Assembly (NCBI GenBank): GCA_005801425.1
Contig: SYDY01000044.1
Span: forward strand, 1-33,533
Source: Bdellovibrionales bacterium
Lineage (GTDB): Bacteria > Myxococcota > XYA12-FULL-58-9 > SYDY01
Length of the DNA: 33,533 nt
Direction of reading: 5' to 3'
The position numbers and the translations under genes were made by a program. A model generated the notes under the pieces. It did not search any database and was not told where the DNA came from. It saw only the letters and a list, made by a program, of their open reading frames with translations. Shown here piece after piece: positions 16,333 to 25,294 of the stretch. The first letter of the stretch is position 1, and each line of letters starts with the position of its first letter.

Positions 16333-19300
16333 ATGGGACTCGCACAACGTTCTGCAACCTTGCTTATTCTGTTGATGCTTGGCGCGTGCGCCAAGGATGT
16401 TGGTTTGGTTGATCGTACGCAGGCCAATCGCGTGTCGAAATCTTTGTTTCAAGGGGAGTGGTATTTTCACCCGACAGTGCTTGAAACCCAATACAATCAG
16501 GGTATTTTGTTTGAAGGATTGAGTGGCGAGCTTGAACGCATCAAATGGGATGTTCAAGAAACAAGACTTATTGCCTATCGTGCCTGGACCCTCACCGAAG
16601 GGGCCGATATCAACAATGGAAGCAGTGAATTTCTTGGTGTTCCCATAGCCATTTTCCCCATCGATTCACACTTCGATGTGTGGCGTGATTACAATCCGGC
16701 CAATGGTGAACAGTCCAACGTGTTGCTTGAAAACACCACGGATAGACCCTGGTGGGAACGAGAGTACATGCGTGTGGATTGGTCCACCAGTCTTTTGAAA
16801 AATGGCATGAGCCTTGAAGGCTTTGTGACGGCTTATGCCGATGCACCATATTATGTTCAGGAAAACGAAATTGATAATCCGAACCGTGCTGAAGTGACCG
16901 AAAACAATATCAATATTGTTCAGAATTTTGCGCTTAGACCCGATGAGGGCACGTGCTACGCGCTAGGTACATGGTCTACCGAGTGGTGCAATGGTTCACG
17001 TGGAAAGCTCAAACTTTCTTTCCGCAAAGTGGATCCAACGAATTCATACACCGCACTTTATTATCCTGATAATGTTCCCGCACGTAACGTGGACACCGGA
17101 AAACTTGTTCGCCGATGCAATGGCGATGCTGTGCAAGACAGTGCCGATCTGACCGAATGCAAAGCCATCACCATTCCAGTGTTTGAACGTTTTGGGTTTT
17201 TTAGAACCAAGCGTTTTGCATACGACAAAGAATATCAATGGACCCGTGGGGGCCGTGTGTTCTTGGCAAATCGTTGGAATATCTGGGCCAAAAGTCGTGA
17301 TGCGTCTGGCAATGAACTCCCATACAAGTATCGTCATCCCGGATCGTTTACGTATTATACCAACGTAGATTTTCCCCGTGACAATGCCATATGGGATGCA
17401 ACGGTTCAATTTGTGACCGAATGGGACAATGCATTCAAAGAAACCGTAGGTTTAGCCAAAGGTGAATTGGCTGTCGATTTTCCCATGGATGGCCCAAGCA
17501 AAGCAGCGCGCGCAGCGCAACTTGCTGCTATGAAACCAATTTTTAAGATTTCAAAAAACAGTTGTAATGAAGCCAATGTTAAGTCCTGGGTGGAACGAGA
17601 AAACCTCGAAAAAACGTTGAGTCAATATGGCTTTGATGTAAACCATCTTGCAGAGGGTAACATGGCGCGTGTGTGCTCGGTGGTTGAACATGCAACCGCC
17701 GGTCGTTTCACATGGGAAAAATTTGGTGATATTCGCCATAGCTTTGTCAACTGGGTGGATACACCCCAACAGGCAGGTCCCTTGGGTTATGGCCCTGCGG
17801 CGACTGATCCTGTCACTGGCGAAATCATCAGCGCCAATGCGAATATCTACGGTGCTTCGGTGGATACATTGGCGGCCTATGCGGCCGATGTGGTGGCGCT
17901 TGTGAATGGCGACACAACAATTGATGAAACCATTACGGGTGAAGATATTCGTGAACATATTCGGCAGAGCCAAAAGAATCGTTTTGGTGCCGCCAGTGAA
18001 TCGGCGATGCATGCACAGCGTCAGAGTATTCGCGATGTGGCAGAACGATTTGTTCTTCCTATGCGCGGGGATGAACGCACAAATCTGCGAGAATTGTCGC
18101 GCCCTACCGATAGCATTGCTGCCGAAGGTGCCAAAGAAGCACGGTTGAAGGGCCGTACGGCTTCACGGTCCAAACTTGAAAAGTTAGCAGGCTCGGCGCT
18201 GGATAAAGAACTCTTAAACAATGATGAATTGCGTCGTGCATTGGGTATCGCAGTGGGCGATGAAGAAACGCCGCTTCAAAAAACTTTGCAAGGCAAGGGT
18301 GGTGCACAGAGCTCCCATGATTTGCAGATGGCCATCGCCAGCCGAAACATCACCATGGCCGAGTGGGTGGACCCAGGCATGGCGCATCTCAACAAAGAGC
18401 TCAAAGGAAAAACATGGGATGAAGTCTATACGTACATGCGCCGTGAGATTTATCGCAGTGTTACTGCCCATGAAGTAGGGCATACCTTAGGGTTGCGCCA
18501 TAATTTTGAAGGGTCTTTCGATCCTCTTAATTATCATCCTGAATTTTGGGATTCTTACAACACGCAGACAGGCAAAGTTGAACGACGTACTTCAGATGGG
18601 GAACCCACCAGTGCAGAACGTTACATGTATTCCACCATCATGGATTACGATGCGCGTTTTTATGCCGATAGCAATGAAGGTATCGGTGCCTACGATCGTG
18701 CCGCTATCAAGTTTGGTTACGGTGGCATGGTTGAAACATTTAAAAAAGATGTTCCTGCATTGTTTTATGAAGATGCCATGTACTTGAACAACTACCATAA
18801 GTTACCAAAGATTTTGTCGGGTGAATACAGCTATACGTTTAGCAACGATGACACCAAAGTAGGGGGCCCCGGCTATAACGCATACACCAGTGGCGGAGGG
18901 ACGAGTATTGGTGCGATGCAGTATATTATTGACCACGCAACGGCAAAACCTCAAAATATTTGGGCACGTAGTCACGTTTCATTTGAAGATCTGCTGACCC
19001 AGGAAAATAACCAGTGGACAGAAATTGAACGCGAAGAAGCGCGCAAGCGTGCTGGGATTGATAAGCCACCTGTGGGCTATCAACCTCTTGTCTATGTGAC
19101 GCCTTCGGTTGTTCCTTACAAGTTTTGCCCCGATGAATGGTCGTTTGAAAGCAATGTGACGTGTCAGCCTTACGATAAGGGGGGAACGTTCCAAGAAATT
19201 GTTGAAGATCGTATGCAGCGTCATGATGCCTATTACTTTTTCAATAATTTCCGTCGGGATCGTTTTAGCTTCAATGTGGGTTCCATTGCTGCGCGTGTTC

Positions 19301-20451
19301 GCGACCGATTCTTTGTACCCATGTCGAGCGTCTATCGCTACTACTTGTATGGGTTCTCATCGGTCGGCGGCGGGAAAACATTGAATGATTTTGATGTCGG
19401 CAAAGATTGGCAAAATGCTGCCATTGATGGTCTTAATTATCTGACGAGTGTGGTTGAGCAGCCAGAACCAGGAAAGTACTGCTTGGATGCTTCCAAAAAC
19501 ATGTACATGCGAAATCGTGGAACGTGTGCTTCGGGTGATCAGATCGATGTTCCCGTGGGTGTTGGTAAATACTACTACTCCACATGGAATGATGAATACG
19601 ATTTGGATCTGACGCGCGTGGGAACGTACATTGAAAAATACATGGCGCTTTGGGCAATCACAGACAACGAAAGTGCATTCTACAGAACATTCTCGGATAT
19701 GCTCGACAGTGGTGCATTTGCACTTTCATACTGGCGTGGCGGTCTTGATAAAGAAATGCTGAGCTTGTTTCATGGCGTGTATTTAGGTGAAACGGCGGAA
19801 TCATCCTGGCGTGTTCAAAAGACGCCAAGTGCTGGGATTAACTTTCAGCCCAAACCCTTGGTGGATATTTACGGCACAGGTCCAGCGCTTGCACCGCTGC
19901 CTGCGATTGAAGCATCGACAAGTTGGTCGTTGCGATATCAAGGCATTGCCATGTCTCTTGCCCGATTTAATTCACTGTACGATTACAGCTTGGATTTTTC
20001 AAACTATGCAAAAATATGTTTGGATGGTTCACGCGATTGTTTGAATTACAGTCGGCAGGTTATCGGTGCAGACGGCGCAATTACGACAGTGGAAGGTCGT
20101 GAAGGTCAGGACTTCACCCTCTTTGTGGATCCCACCACGGGTTATCGTTATACGGCGCCACGTCTTGCGAGCGATCCAATGGCCTTGGGAGCGCATATGC
20201 TCGCCAAAGCACAAAAGCTTGTGACCGAGAGCTACGTGCCCGCGGAACGCGCATGGCGTGATGCAAAATCTCGTGTCGAGACGCTGACGCGTTCGGGCTC
20301 TGGTGCCAGCGCTGCAAGCATTGCGAGCGCACGTGAAGCGCTCGATCGTTCTGATTTGGAGCTCCAACGCGTAGAGCGATTGATCAATGATCAAACAAGT
20401 CTTTTCGATGTTTTGCGCGACATGGCGAGCACCATGGAATTTGGGGGTTGA
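16333..20451 (+). CDS. Giant metzincin-like zinc metalloprotease lipoprotein, copy 2
   Basis: This is the paralogue of the preceding gene, about 1,372 residues. It begins with a short signal peptide and the lipobox MLGAC (Cys19). The zinc site HEVGHTLGLRH (His713, Glu714, His717, His723) is followed by NFEGSFDPLNYHPEFWD and the Met-turn STIMDY (Met770). Both copies share order and spacing of their blocks, so they arose by tandem duplication, but they differ strongly outside the motifs, which suggests separate substrates. The last 80 or so residues are Ala-, Arg- and Glu-rich and likely helical, as in copy 1. The ATG at 16333 has GGGAGG six bases upstream; an ATG at 16297 overlaps the previous stop codon but would place 12 residues before the signal peptide. 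Confidence 0.88.
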   Translation: MGLAQRSATLLILLMLGACAKDVGLVDRTQANRVSKSLFQGEWYFHPTVLETQYNQGILFEGLSGELERIKWDVQETRLIAYRAWTLTEGADINNGSSEFLGVPIAIFPIDSHFDVWRDYNPANGEQSNVLLENTTDRPWWEREYMRVDWSTSLLKNGMSLEGFVTAYADAPYYVQENEIDNPNRAEVTENNINIVQNFALRPDEGTCYALGTWSTEWCNGSRGKLKLSFRKVDPTNSYTALYYPDNVPARNVDTGKLVRRCNGDAVQDSADLTECKAITIPVFERFGFFRTKRFAYDKEYQWTRGGRVFLANRWNIWAKSRDASGNELPYKYRHPGSFTYYTNVDFPRDNAIWDATVQFVTEWDNAFKETVGLAKGELAVDFPMDGPSKAARAAQLAAMKPIFKISKNSCNEANVKSWVERENLEKTLSQYGFDVNHLAEGNMARVCSVVEHATAGRFTWEKFGDIRHSFVNWVDTPQQAGPLGYGPAATDPVTGEIISANANIYGASVDTLAAYAADVVALVNGDTTIDETITGEDIREHIRQSQKNRFGAASESAMHAQRQSIRDVAERFVLPMRGDERTNLRELSRPTDSIAAEGAKEARLKGRTASRSKLEKLAGSALDKELLNNDELRRALGIAVGDEETPLQKTLQGKGGAQSSHDLQMAIASRNITMAEWVDPGMAHLNKELKGKTWDEVYTYMRREIYRSVTAHEVGHTLGLRHNFEGSFDPLNYHPEFWDSYNTQTGKVERRTSDGEPTSAERYMYSTIMDYDARFYADSNEGIGAYDRAAIKFGYGGMVETFKKDVPALFYEDAMYLNNYHKLPKILSGEYSYTFSNDDTKVGGPGYNAYTSGGGTSIGAMQYIIDHATAKPQNIWARSHVSFEDLLTQENNQWTEIEREEARKRAGIDKPPVGYQPLVYVTPSVVPYKFCPDEWSFESNVTCQPYDKGGTFQEIVEDRMQRHDAYYFFNNFRRDRFSFNVGSIAARVRDRFFVPMSSVYRYYLYGFSSVGGGKTLNDFDVGKDWQNAAIDGLNYLTSVVEQPEPGKYCLDASKNMYMRNRGTCASGDQIDVPVGVGKYYYSTWNDEYDLDLTRVGTYIEKYMALWAITDNESAFYRTFSDMLDSGAFALSYWRGGLDKEMLSLFHGVYLGETAESSWRVQKTPSAGINFQPKPLVDIYGTGPALAPLPAIEASTSWSLRYQGIAMSLARFNSLYDYSLDFSNYAKICLDGSRDCLNYSRQVIGADGAITTVEGREGQDFTLFVDPTTGYRYTAPRLASDPMALGAHMLAKAQKLVTESYVPAERAWRDAKSRVETLTRSGSGASAASIASAREALDRSDLELQRVERLINDQTSLFDVLRDMASTMEFGG

Positions 20452-20481
20452 GCATGAGCACAAAGAGAAAGGGGGCAGCCT

Positions 20482-21528
20482 ATGCGAATGATTAGGGGTG
20501 GTCTCGGTGTGCTTGTGCTGTGTGTTGGTACCAATGCTTGGGCGCAATTGGCGCAAGCGCCGGGTGCCAATACCCAAGTGAGTACGGATGGTTCGCCTGC
20601 CAAGGCATGGCAGGCCAGCGTGTTGATGGATCATGGCTTTGGTACGGGGAACTTTTTGGCCAACAGTGCGGTGCGTGAACAAAACAATCGCATCGTGCAA
20701 ACCTGGATGTTGGGTGGAGGTTACGACTTTAAACTGTTGGGTCAGGGCTTTAATGCAGGCATTTCGTCGGTGTTTTCTGTACTGCTTACAGAACCCAAAA
20801 GAAATCCCGACCGACGTTTTGATCCACAATGGCTTTCTTTAAGTCTTTCATGGGAAGGGTGGACTGAAAAGCATACTGGCATTCATGTAAGTTTCTCCTC
20901 ATCACTTTTGCCACCGTTCTCGTACAGTTCTTGGAAAGATCATCGTATACTTGATTGGCAAAATGGATTGTCGTTGAACCGTTCATTTGGAAAATTCAAT
21001 ATTAACGTGAGCAGTTTGATCACCAAATCGTTCAACAGCTATTCCACGAGTATGCAACAGCAGGGCGTGGCACGGGAAAGTAACATTACGCGTAATGTTG
21101 GCGATTCCGTGGTTGAGATTGGCTCTGGGCAGGCTTCACCCAACTTTGATCTATGGAATTCCATTACGTTAACGTATCGGATCTTGCCTTCATGGGTCAT
21201 TGGTTACCGATTGGGTGTGATCAACGCGTTTCGGTATGCATTGACCGACAAACGCGATGCCTTCACAAGTCCCAACGCCGATGCGGGCCCAGGCCGTGAA
21301 GATCTTCTGACCTATGCCGTATGGACAGGATACAGTTTTGCGGGAAAAAATAGGATCCAAGGACTTCCTGTAGATTTAACCTGCAATGTGGGTATTCGCG
21401 CACTGCATGGTGCACAATCGGACGATAATAAAAAGATCCTTTGGCCCTTGTTTTACCCTGCATTTGCTGAAAATCGTGCGGCCAATAACTATGGAAGTGC
21501 TTATGTCCAGATTGCTGCCAACTTTTAA
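20482..21528 (+). CDS. Outer-membrane beta-barrel protein, unknown function
   Basis: The 348-residue protein has a signal peptide with a cleavage site near TNAWAQ (residue 22). The remainder is made of alternating strands rich in aromatic, Gly and Ser residues, for example SLSLSWEGW, GIHVSFSSSLLPPF and SITLTYRILPSWVIGYRLGV, and it ends in a C-terminal Phe after VQIAANF. This is the pattern of an outer-membrane beta barrel, perhaps of 10-14 strands. The start has a good AAGGGGGC about six bases upstream. It follows the second metzincin gene by 30 bases and is probably in the same transcript, so it could help export or anchor the proteases. I cannot name a family. Confidence 0.75.
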   Translation: MRMIRGGLGVLVLCVGTNAWAQLAQAPGANTQVSTDGSPAKAWQASVLMDHGFGTGNFLANSAVREQNNRIVQTWMLGGGYDFKLLGQGFNAGISSVFSVLLTEPKRNPDRRFDPQWLSLSLSWEGWTEKHTGIHVSFSSSLLPPFSYSSWKDHRILDWQNGLSLNRSFGKFNINVSSLITKSFNSYSTSMQQQGVARESNITRNVGDSVVEIGSGQASPNFDLWNSITLTYRILPSWVIGYRLGVINAFRYALTDKRDAFTSPNADAGPGREDLLTYAVWTGYSFAGKNRIQGLPVDLTCNVGIRALHGAQSDDNKKILWPLFYPAFAENRAANNYGSAYVQIAANF

Positions 21529-21543
21529 GCGTATCATGGATGT

Positions 21544-22164
21544 ATGACGTTCTCTCATCTCGATCTCGATGAATTTGCAGACAGAGCGGGTGTGGATCTT
21601 CGTCGTGCATTTGGAGAGCTTGCTGCACTTTATGCACGTGTGGATGCGCGCATTGAAGCCACCACAAAAAATTTAAATTTGCCGTGTCACAAAGGTTGCG
21701 ATGCCTGTTGTCGTGAAAGCGTTTTTCTTACTACGCTTGAGTTTTTGTATGTATGGGATCAAGTTCAAAAAACATTTGATGACAATGCCTTTCAAGAAGT
21801 CATTGCTCGCGGTTTAGCTCTGTATCAGCAGCATCGTGTGATTATTGAAGCTTTAGAAGAAGCCCATGACGATCCAACGAAGCGATTGCATTGGGCGATG
21901 CAATTAAAATTTGATTGCCCATTTTTAAGCATTGAAGGTGCATGTCGTGTGTATCCTGTGCGTGAATTGTACGGCCGTATGTTTGGTTGTAGTTTTAATT
22001 CCCAAGGTGGGGTGTACGGTTGCAGTATTGTGGGAAAACATTTGGCTGAACAAGAAGTGACATTGGTTTCGGCTGATTCGTGGAGCCGTGTTCTGCAACG
22101 TTTGCCTTTAACGAATATGCGCCAGGTGTATCCCTATTTTATTCATCACTTGTATGGGCTTTAG
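21544..22164 (+). CDS. YkgJ-type CxxCC metal-binding protein
   Basis: This 206-residue cytoplasmic protein has the motif CHKGCDACC (Cys48, Cys52, Cys55, Cys56) and further Cys in CPFLSIEGACRVYPVRE (Cys125 and Cys134) and FGCS (Cys149). That is the pattern of the YkgJ-like family, which is thought to bind iron-sulfur clusters or zinc. The function of the family is largely unknown. It begins 15 bases after the beta-barrel gene, so it may be read from the same transcript. Confidence 0.82.
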   Translation: MTFSHLDLDEFADRAGVDLRRAFGELAALYARVDARIEATTKNLNLPCHKGCDACCRESVFLTTLEFLYVWDQVQKTFDDNAFQEVIARGLALYQQHRVIIEALEEAHDDPTKRLHWAMQLKFDCPFLSIEGACRVYPVRELYGRMFGCSFNSQGGVYGCSIVGKHLAEQEVTLVSADSWSRVLQRLPLTNMRQVYPYFIHHLYGL

Positions 22165-22201
22165 ACCATTTCCGATTGATCTGAATCGTATCATTGCTCT
22201 C

Positions 22202-22280
22202 ATGTAGGGGCGCTTCGCGAAGCGCCCTTGCGGTTTTGAATCAAAAATTTTAACGGGCGGTTCACGAACCGCCCCTACAT
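22202..22280. repeat. Paired inverted repeat (BIME-like), copy 2
   Basis: The arms 22202-22227 and 22255-22280 are inverted copies with three mismatches in 26 bases. Each arm is a palindrome itself: gggcgcttcgcgaagcgccc is perfect, and the other is nearly so. It shares ends and a cccttgcgg motif with 6221-6289. It lies between two convergent genes. Confidence 0.85.
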
Positions 22281-22291
22281 AGAACACCTTC

Positions 22292-23503
22292 TCAATGCAT
22301 TTCAGCACGCTTCGCGCGTGCCGCCGTGACACGCAAGGCAAAAGGGCTCCCATTTTCAGGCTCTGGCTGAATGCGAATGATACCATTCCATGCGACGCCT
22401 GCATCACTCATAATATGGTTCGCCAAACTTTGCATCAAAGCAGGTTTGTGACCACCCCGTTGCTTATCTATTTCTTCGACGAATGAAAAAAGTATCCACG
22501 GTGCTGTGATTATGGCGATGCCCGTTGTGATATCCACATGGGTATCATCCCACATCGTCATCAGGTGTGTTTTGAGTGCGGGTGGTAATTCTGTGTCTGG
22601 AAGCCCGGAAAGCCATGTTCTGCAACATGCAAGAAATGCGGTGCGATCTTCAGGAGCAGCAAATACAGCCCCGAGTTTTCCCCAGAATACGCGACCTATT
22701 TGTTGTCCTTTAAATCCAGAAGCCAGAAGGATGATATTGATTTCTGCAGTAGGCCCATACAATTTTTTTAGGGCATCTGCTTGATCACCCATCAACGCAG
22801 CGCACAAGCCTTTGCCCTGAAGATGATCTGCCACGTGGGCACTCTCTATTTCCAGTGTTACCGATTTTTTTTTGTCATCGAGGGTACGTTCGCTGAAAGT
22901 TTGTTCTAAGTGGAATGACTCACGACCCGTGCTATCGAGCCATGTGGCTGTTGTCGTTATTTCAAATCCTGATCGATCAGACAGCGCTTCTGTTGTCGCT
23001 TTCACATGAACTGCGGATCCCGGAACTGCGTTGCTCCATAGGCTGCGCATGGCCTCTTTGTATGCCCGTTTGGGATCTGCAGGAGGGGGTGGGGCGGCGC
23101 GCCGTTTGGGTTCGCTCGTTTCGCGCATGAGGAGTGCTTCGGTGAGTGGCGCTGCGTGATCTGTAGCATGGGAATGATCCGCCTTGGTGGGCATGAGTGC
23201 TGAGGCCGAAGGCATTTCAGTATTTCGGTGTGCATGGGGTGGCGGGTCAGAAAAAAAATGTGAAAACTCACGATGCAGTCGTTGAAATGCCGGAGGGTCG
23301 CGCAATTCGATGTGGGCAGCAAATTCGGCCACAAGTGCTTGCAACGCGGGGTTTTGATGATCGGTCACCTGTCTTAAAATATCGCTAAATGCACTGACCA
23401 AGGCACTAAGTGTATGTTTCGCTTCATGATCTGAATGGATATTTTCGTGAATCAAGGCCTGAAGCTGTAGAACCGCATGATGTGTGACTCCTTTAGCGGG
23501 CAT
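22292..23503 (-). CDS. Pro-rich linker protein with GNAT-like C-terminal domain
   Basis: The 403-residue protein has three parts. Residues 1-85 are helical and resemble no family I know. Residues 86-150 are a Pro-, His- and Ala-rich linker with KRRAAPPPPADPKRA. From about 160 a folded domain follows; HVADHLQGKGLCAALMGDQA (about 223-242) resembles the acyl-CoA loop Q-x-x-G-x-G/A of GNAT enzymes, and GRVFWGKLGAVF (about 270-281) resembles the following W-x-x-x-G-F-like element. It has no signal peptide. A strong AAGGA lies about eight bases before the ATG at 23503. It is the last gene of a minus-strand run of five. An acyltransferase effector or enzyme is possible; the domain call is tentative. 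Confidence 0.65.
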   Translation of the reverse strand: MPAKGVTHHAVLQLQALIHENIHSDHEAKHTLSALVSAFSDILRQVTDHQNPALQALVAEFAAHIELRDPPAFQRLHREFSHFFSDPPPHAHRNTEMPSASALMPTKADHSHATDHAAPLTEALLMRETSEPKRRAAPPPPADPKRAYKEAMRSLWSNAVPGSAVHVKATTEALSDRSGFEITTTATWLDSTGRESFHLEQTFSERTLDDKKKSVTLEIESAHVADHLQGKGLCAALMGDQADALKKLYGPTAEINIILLASGFKGQQIGRVFWGKLGAVFAAPEDRTAFLACCRTWLSGLPDTELPPALKTHLMTMWDDTHVDITTGIAIITAPWILFSFVEEIDKQRGGHKPALMQSLANHIMSDAGVAWNGIIRIQPEPENGSPFALRVTAARAKRAEMH

Positions 23504-23543
23504 AGAAAGATCCTTTCAGTGAACCGTTTTCAGCCGATTGTCG

Positions 23544-24125
23544 TTATACTTTACTTTTCATGGCATCGGTCCATTGCTCCGGGGATAGACGTGCATTGAC
23601 GAGACCCCGCTCCGCTTGAATACGGCGATAGCGCCTGTGCAAATCATTTTGCCTGCCGAGTTCTTCCGTATTGGGCGCATACAAAAAAACCGCAAAGTCT
23701 GTTTTTTGTGTTTCAATTTCCACATGCACGCCATCAAGAATGCTGGGATGAATAATCGCTTGCGTGCGAACAGGCAGTGCGATGCTAGCATCAAGTCCCA
23801 GTTGTGCAAGCAATGTTTGCAAGGCGCGTTCTAAAAAAATGCGCAGCGATCGGTCTTGATAGGTTGTTCGTGGGTAGAGATCGATCCCCACAAGTTGTTC
23901 ATTTGAAAAACTGCACACAGCGCGCAACTGACATGCAGGAAGTGTTATAAACTGTTCGATGACAAGTGCTGGAGGGATATCAATGGCGGGTTCTTTTTTC
24001 GATGCGGCTTGTTTGATGGCATGTGTACTGAGCGCTTGGGGATAGGTTGCAATGACTTCTTTGGGGCTATTCCCCCAGCGTAGTTTCAGCAAGCCTTCGT
24101 GAATATTCCACGTGTCAGAGTTCAT
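23544..24125 (-). CDS. Hypothetical protein
   Basis: The product has 193 residues from the ATG at 24125. I do not recognise it. It opens with WNIHEGLLKLRWGNSPKEVIATYP, a pattern seen in small periplasmic or cytosolic proteins of unknown role, and its middle part alternates strands and helices (FSNEQLVGIDLYP). The C-terminus is basic and helical. The ATG at 24125 lies 11 bases inside the end of the RibD-C-type gene, so the two genes are probably translationally coupled. The open frame also extends upstream to 24203, which would overlap that gene by 89 bases; no clear Shine-Dalgarno sequence supports either start. Confidence 0.6.
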   Translation of the reverse strand: MNSDTWNIHEGLLKLRWGNSPKEVIATYPQALSTHAIKQAASKKEPAIDIPPALVIEQFITLPACQLRAVCSFSNEQLVGIDLYPRTTYQDRSLRIFLERALQTLLAQLGLDASIALPVRTQAIIHPSILDGVHVEIETQKTDFAVFLYAPNTEELGRQNDLHRRYRRIQAERGLVNARLSPEQWTDAMKSKV

Positions 24126-24747
24126 GCACGATACGATAGCGGCAAAACAATTCGTTTTCCACCCGTTCAGCGTGGACCAACTGTAATGCGATGCGTGTTG
24201 CAAGAGTAAGGCCAGTCCCTCCCATGATCGTGGGAGAATGGGATCCTCCCAATAACGTGGGAGCGAGGGTTAAGTACAATTCATCCACCAGATCTTGCGC
24301 AAAAAATGCGGCATTGATCTCGCCGCCGCCTTCGACCAGCAAGTGACGAACGCCTTCGGCATACAATCGCTTCAGCAACAAAGGCAGATCGTCGCCCAGT
24401 GGCCAATGTTCGGTCATAGGGATCCCAGGCTCCACCGCAGTATGTGCTGTGACGATGATGCGCTTTGCAGGCGTGCCCTCAGTGAAAATGCGTGCATGGG
24501 GGTCGAGTTGTCCCAGGCGGCTCATGACGATGTGCCAAGGATGTTTTGTGCTATCGCGTGGATGCATGGGTGGATTTTCACAGCGGATGGTGTTGGCACC
24601 CACTAAAATAGCGCAGGCAGTGCTACGCAAAGCATGCAATCGTAGGCGGTCTTCATGGCTTCCAAAGTATGGGGATTCCCCTGAAGCCGATGTGATCTTC
24701 CCATCGACACTTGAGATCATGTTGATGCTTACAAAAGGTCTGTTCAT
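24115..24747 (-). CDS. RibD-C-terminal-type reductase (DHFR-like fold)
   Basis: This 210-residue protein matches the reductase domain of RibD, which reduces a ribosylaminopyrimidine with NADPH. The N-terminus PFVSINMISSVDGKIT, the cofactor segment AILVGANTIR, the strand HLLVEGGGEINAAFF (about 147-161) and VDELYLTLAPTLLGG are all typical. The deaminase domain of full RibD is absent. Its start overlaps the stop of the FolE-like gene as ATGA (24744-24747), a sign of co-translation. Such stand-alone proteins can act in riboflavin synthesis, in archaeal-type pathways, or as substitutes for dihydrofolate reductase. With a GTP-cyclohydrolase-like gene upstream, a pterin or folate reductase role is plausible but unproven. 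Confidence 0.85.
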   Translation of the reverse strand: MNRPFVSINMISSVDGKITSASGESPYFGSHEDRLRLHALRSTACAILVGANTIRCENPPMHPRDSTKHPWHIVMSRLGQLDPHARIFTEGTPAKRIIVTAHTAVEPGIPMTEHWPLGDDLPLLLKRLYAEGVRHLLVEGGGEINAAFFAQDLVDELYLTLAPTLLGGSHSPTIMGGTGLTLATRIALQLVHAERVENELFCRYRIVHEL

Positions 24748-25268
24748 GACTGTTGCGCGAGAAGCGCCCGCAGGGTGCGTTGCAACGATGCGGGGCCACG
24801 CACGGCTTGGGTCGTGGCGGTGCTCCTGTGGGCCGATGGATGGGAAAGCCTATGGCATGGATGTTCGGCTTTAATCACACAAGCTGCCGCGCGACATCCC
24901 AGTGTTTCCATGAGCGTATCGGCGATCGATGCTGTGGCGTCTTCTTGCAGGATGATGCGTGCGGTGGCGGCGTGGGCGAGGGCAGATAAACGTCCAAATC
25001 CAACCATGCGATCGCCTGGGATATAGGCAATGTTTGCATGGCCAAAACTTACCGTAAAATGGTGAGGGCATACCATATGAATCCCAAGAGAATGGATACA
25101 AACAGGATCGTGTGTCGTGGTTGGGGTTCCGCGTCCTAAAACATCCGCAAGGTTCTGTGTTTCGCCCGCAAGAATACGATCGCGCCACATGATCGCCGCT
25201 TTTTTGGCATAACGTACTGATACAATTTCTCGAAAAAGTTGAATAAGCGTGGAAGTTGGCTGCGGCAT
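24744..25268 (-). CDS. GTP cyclohydrolase I-like protein (FolE family, divergent)
   Basis: FolE opens GTP to 7,8-dihydroneopterin triphosphate, the first step of folate and pterin synthesis. The 174-residue product keeps the zinc and catalytic residues: CPHH (Cys67, His69, His70; the usual CEHH with Glu to Pro) and AEHPC (His136, Cys138). It also keeps HANIAYIPGDRMVG and the HRSTATTQAVRG end. The Ser-Lys pair that contacts the triphosphate in Escherichia coli FolE (in GLSKI) is Gly92-Arg93 here, so its substrate or product may differ. It starts 26 bases after the Pro-rich small gene, and its stop overlaps the RibD-C-type gene as ATGA. Confidence 0.8.
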   Translation of the reverse strand: MPQPTSTLIQLFREIVSVRYAKKAAIMWRDRILAGETQNLADVLGRGTPTTTHDPVCIHSLGIHMVCPHHFTVSFGHANIAYIPGDRMVGFGRLSALAHAATARIILQEDATASIADTLMETLGCRAAACVIKAEHPCHRLSHPSAHRSTATTQAVRGPASLQRTLRALLAQQS

Positions 25269-25294
25269 GTGTTGCCTACAATACAGGAACGATC

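Noticed and set aside
20029-20829. Long open frame on the minus strand across the end of metzincin copy 2 and the beta-barrel gene
   Set aside because: It is rich in His, Arg and Cys with no domain and is antisense to well supported genes; low stop frequency explains it.
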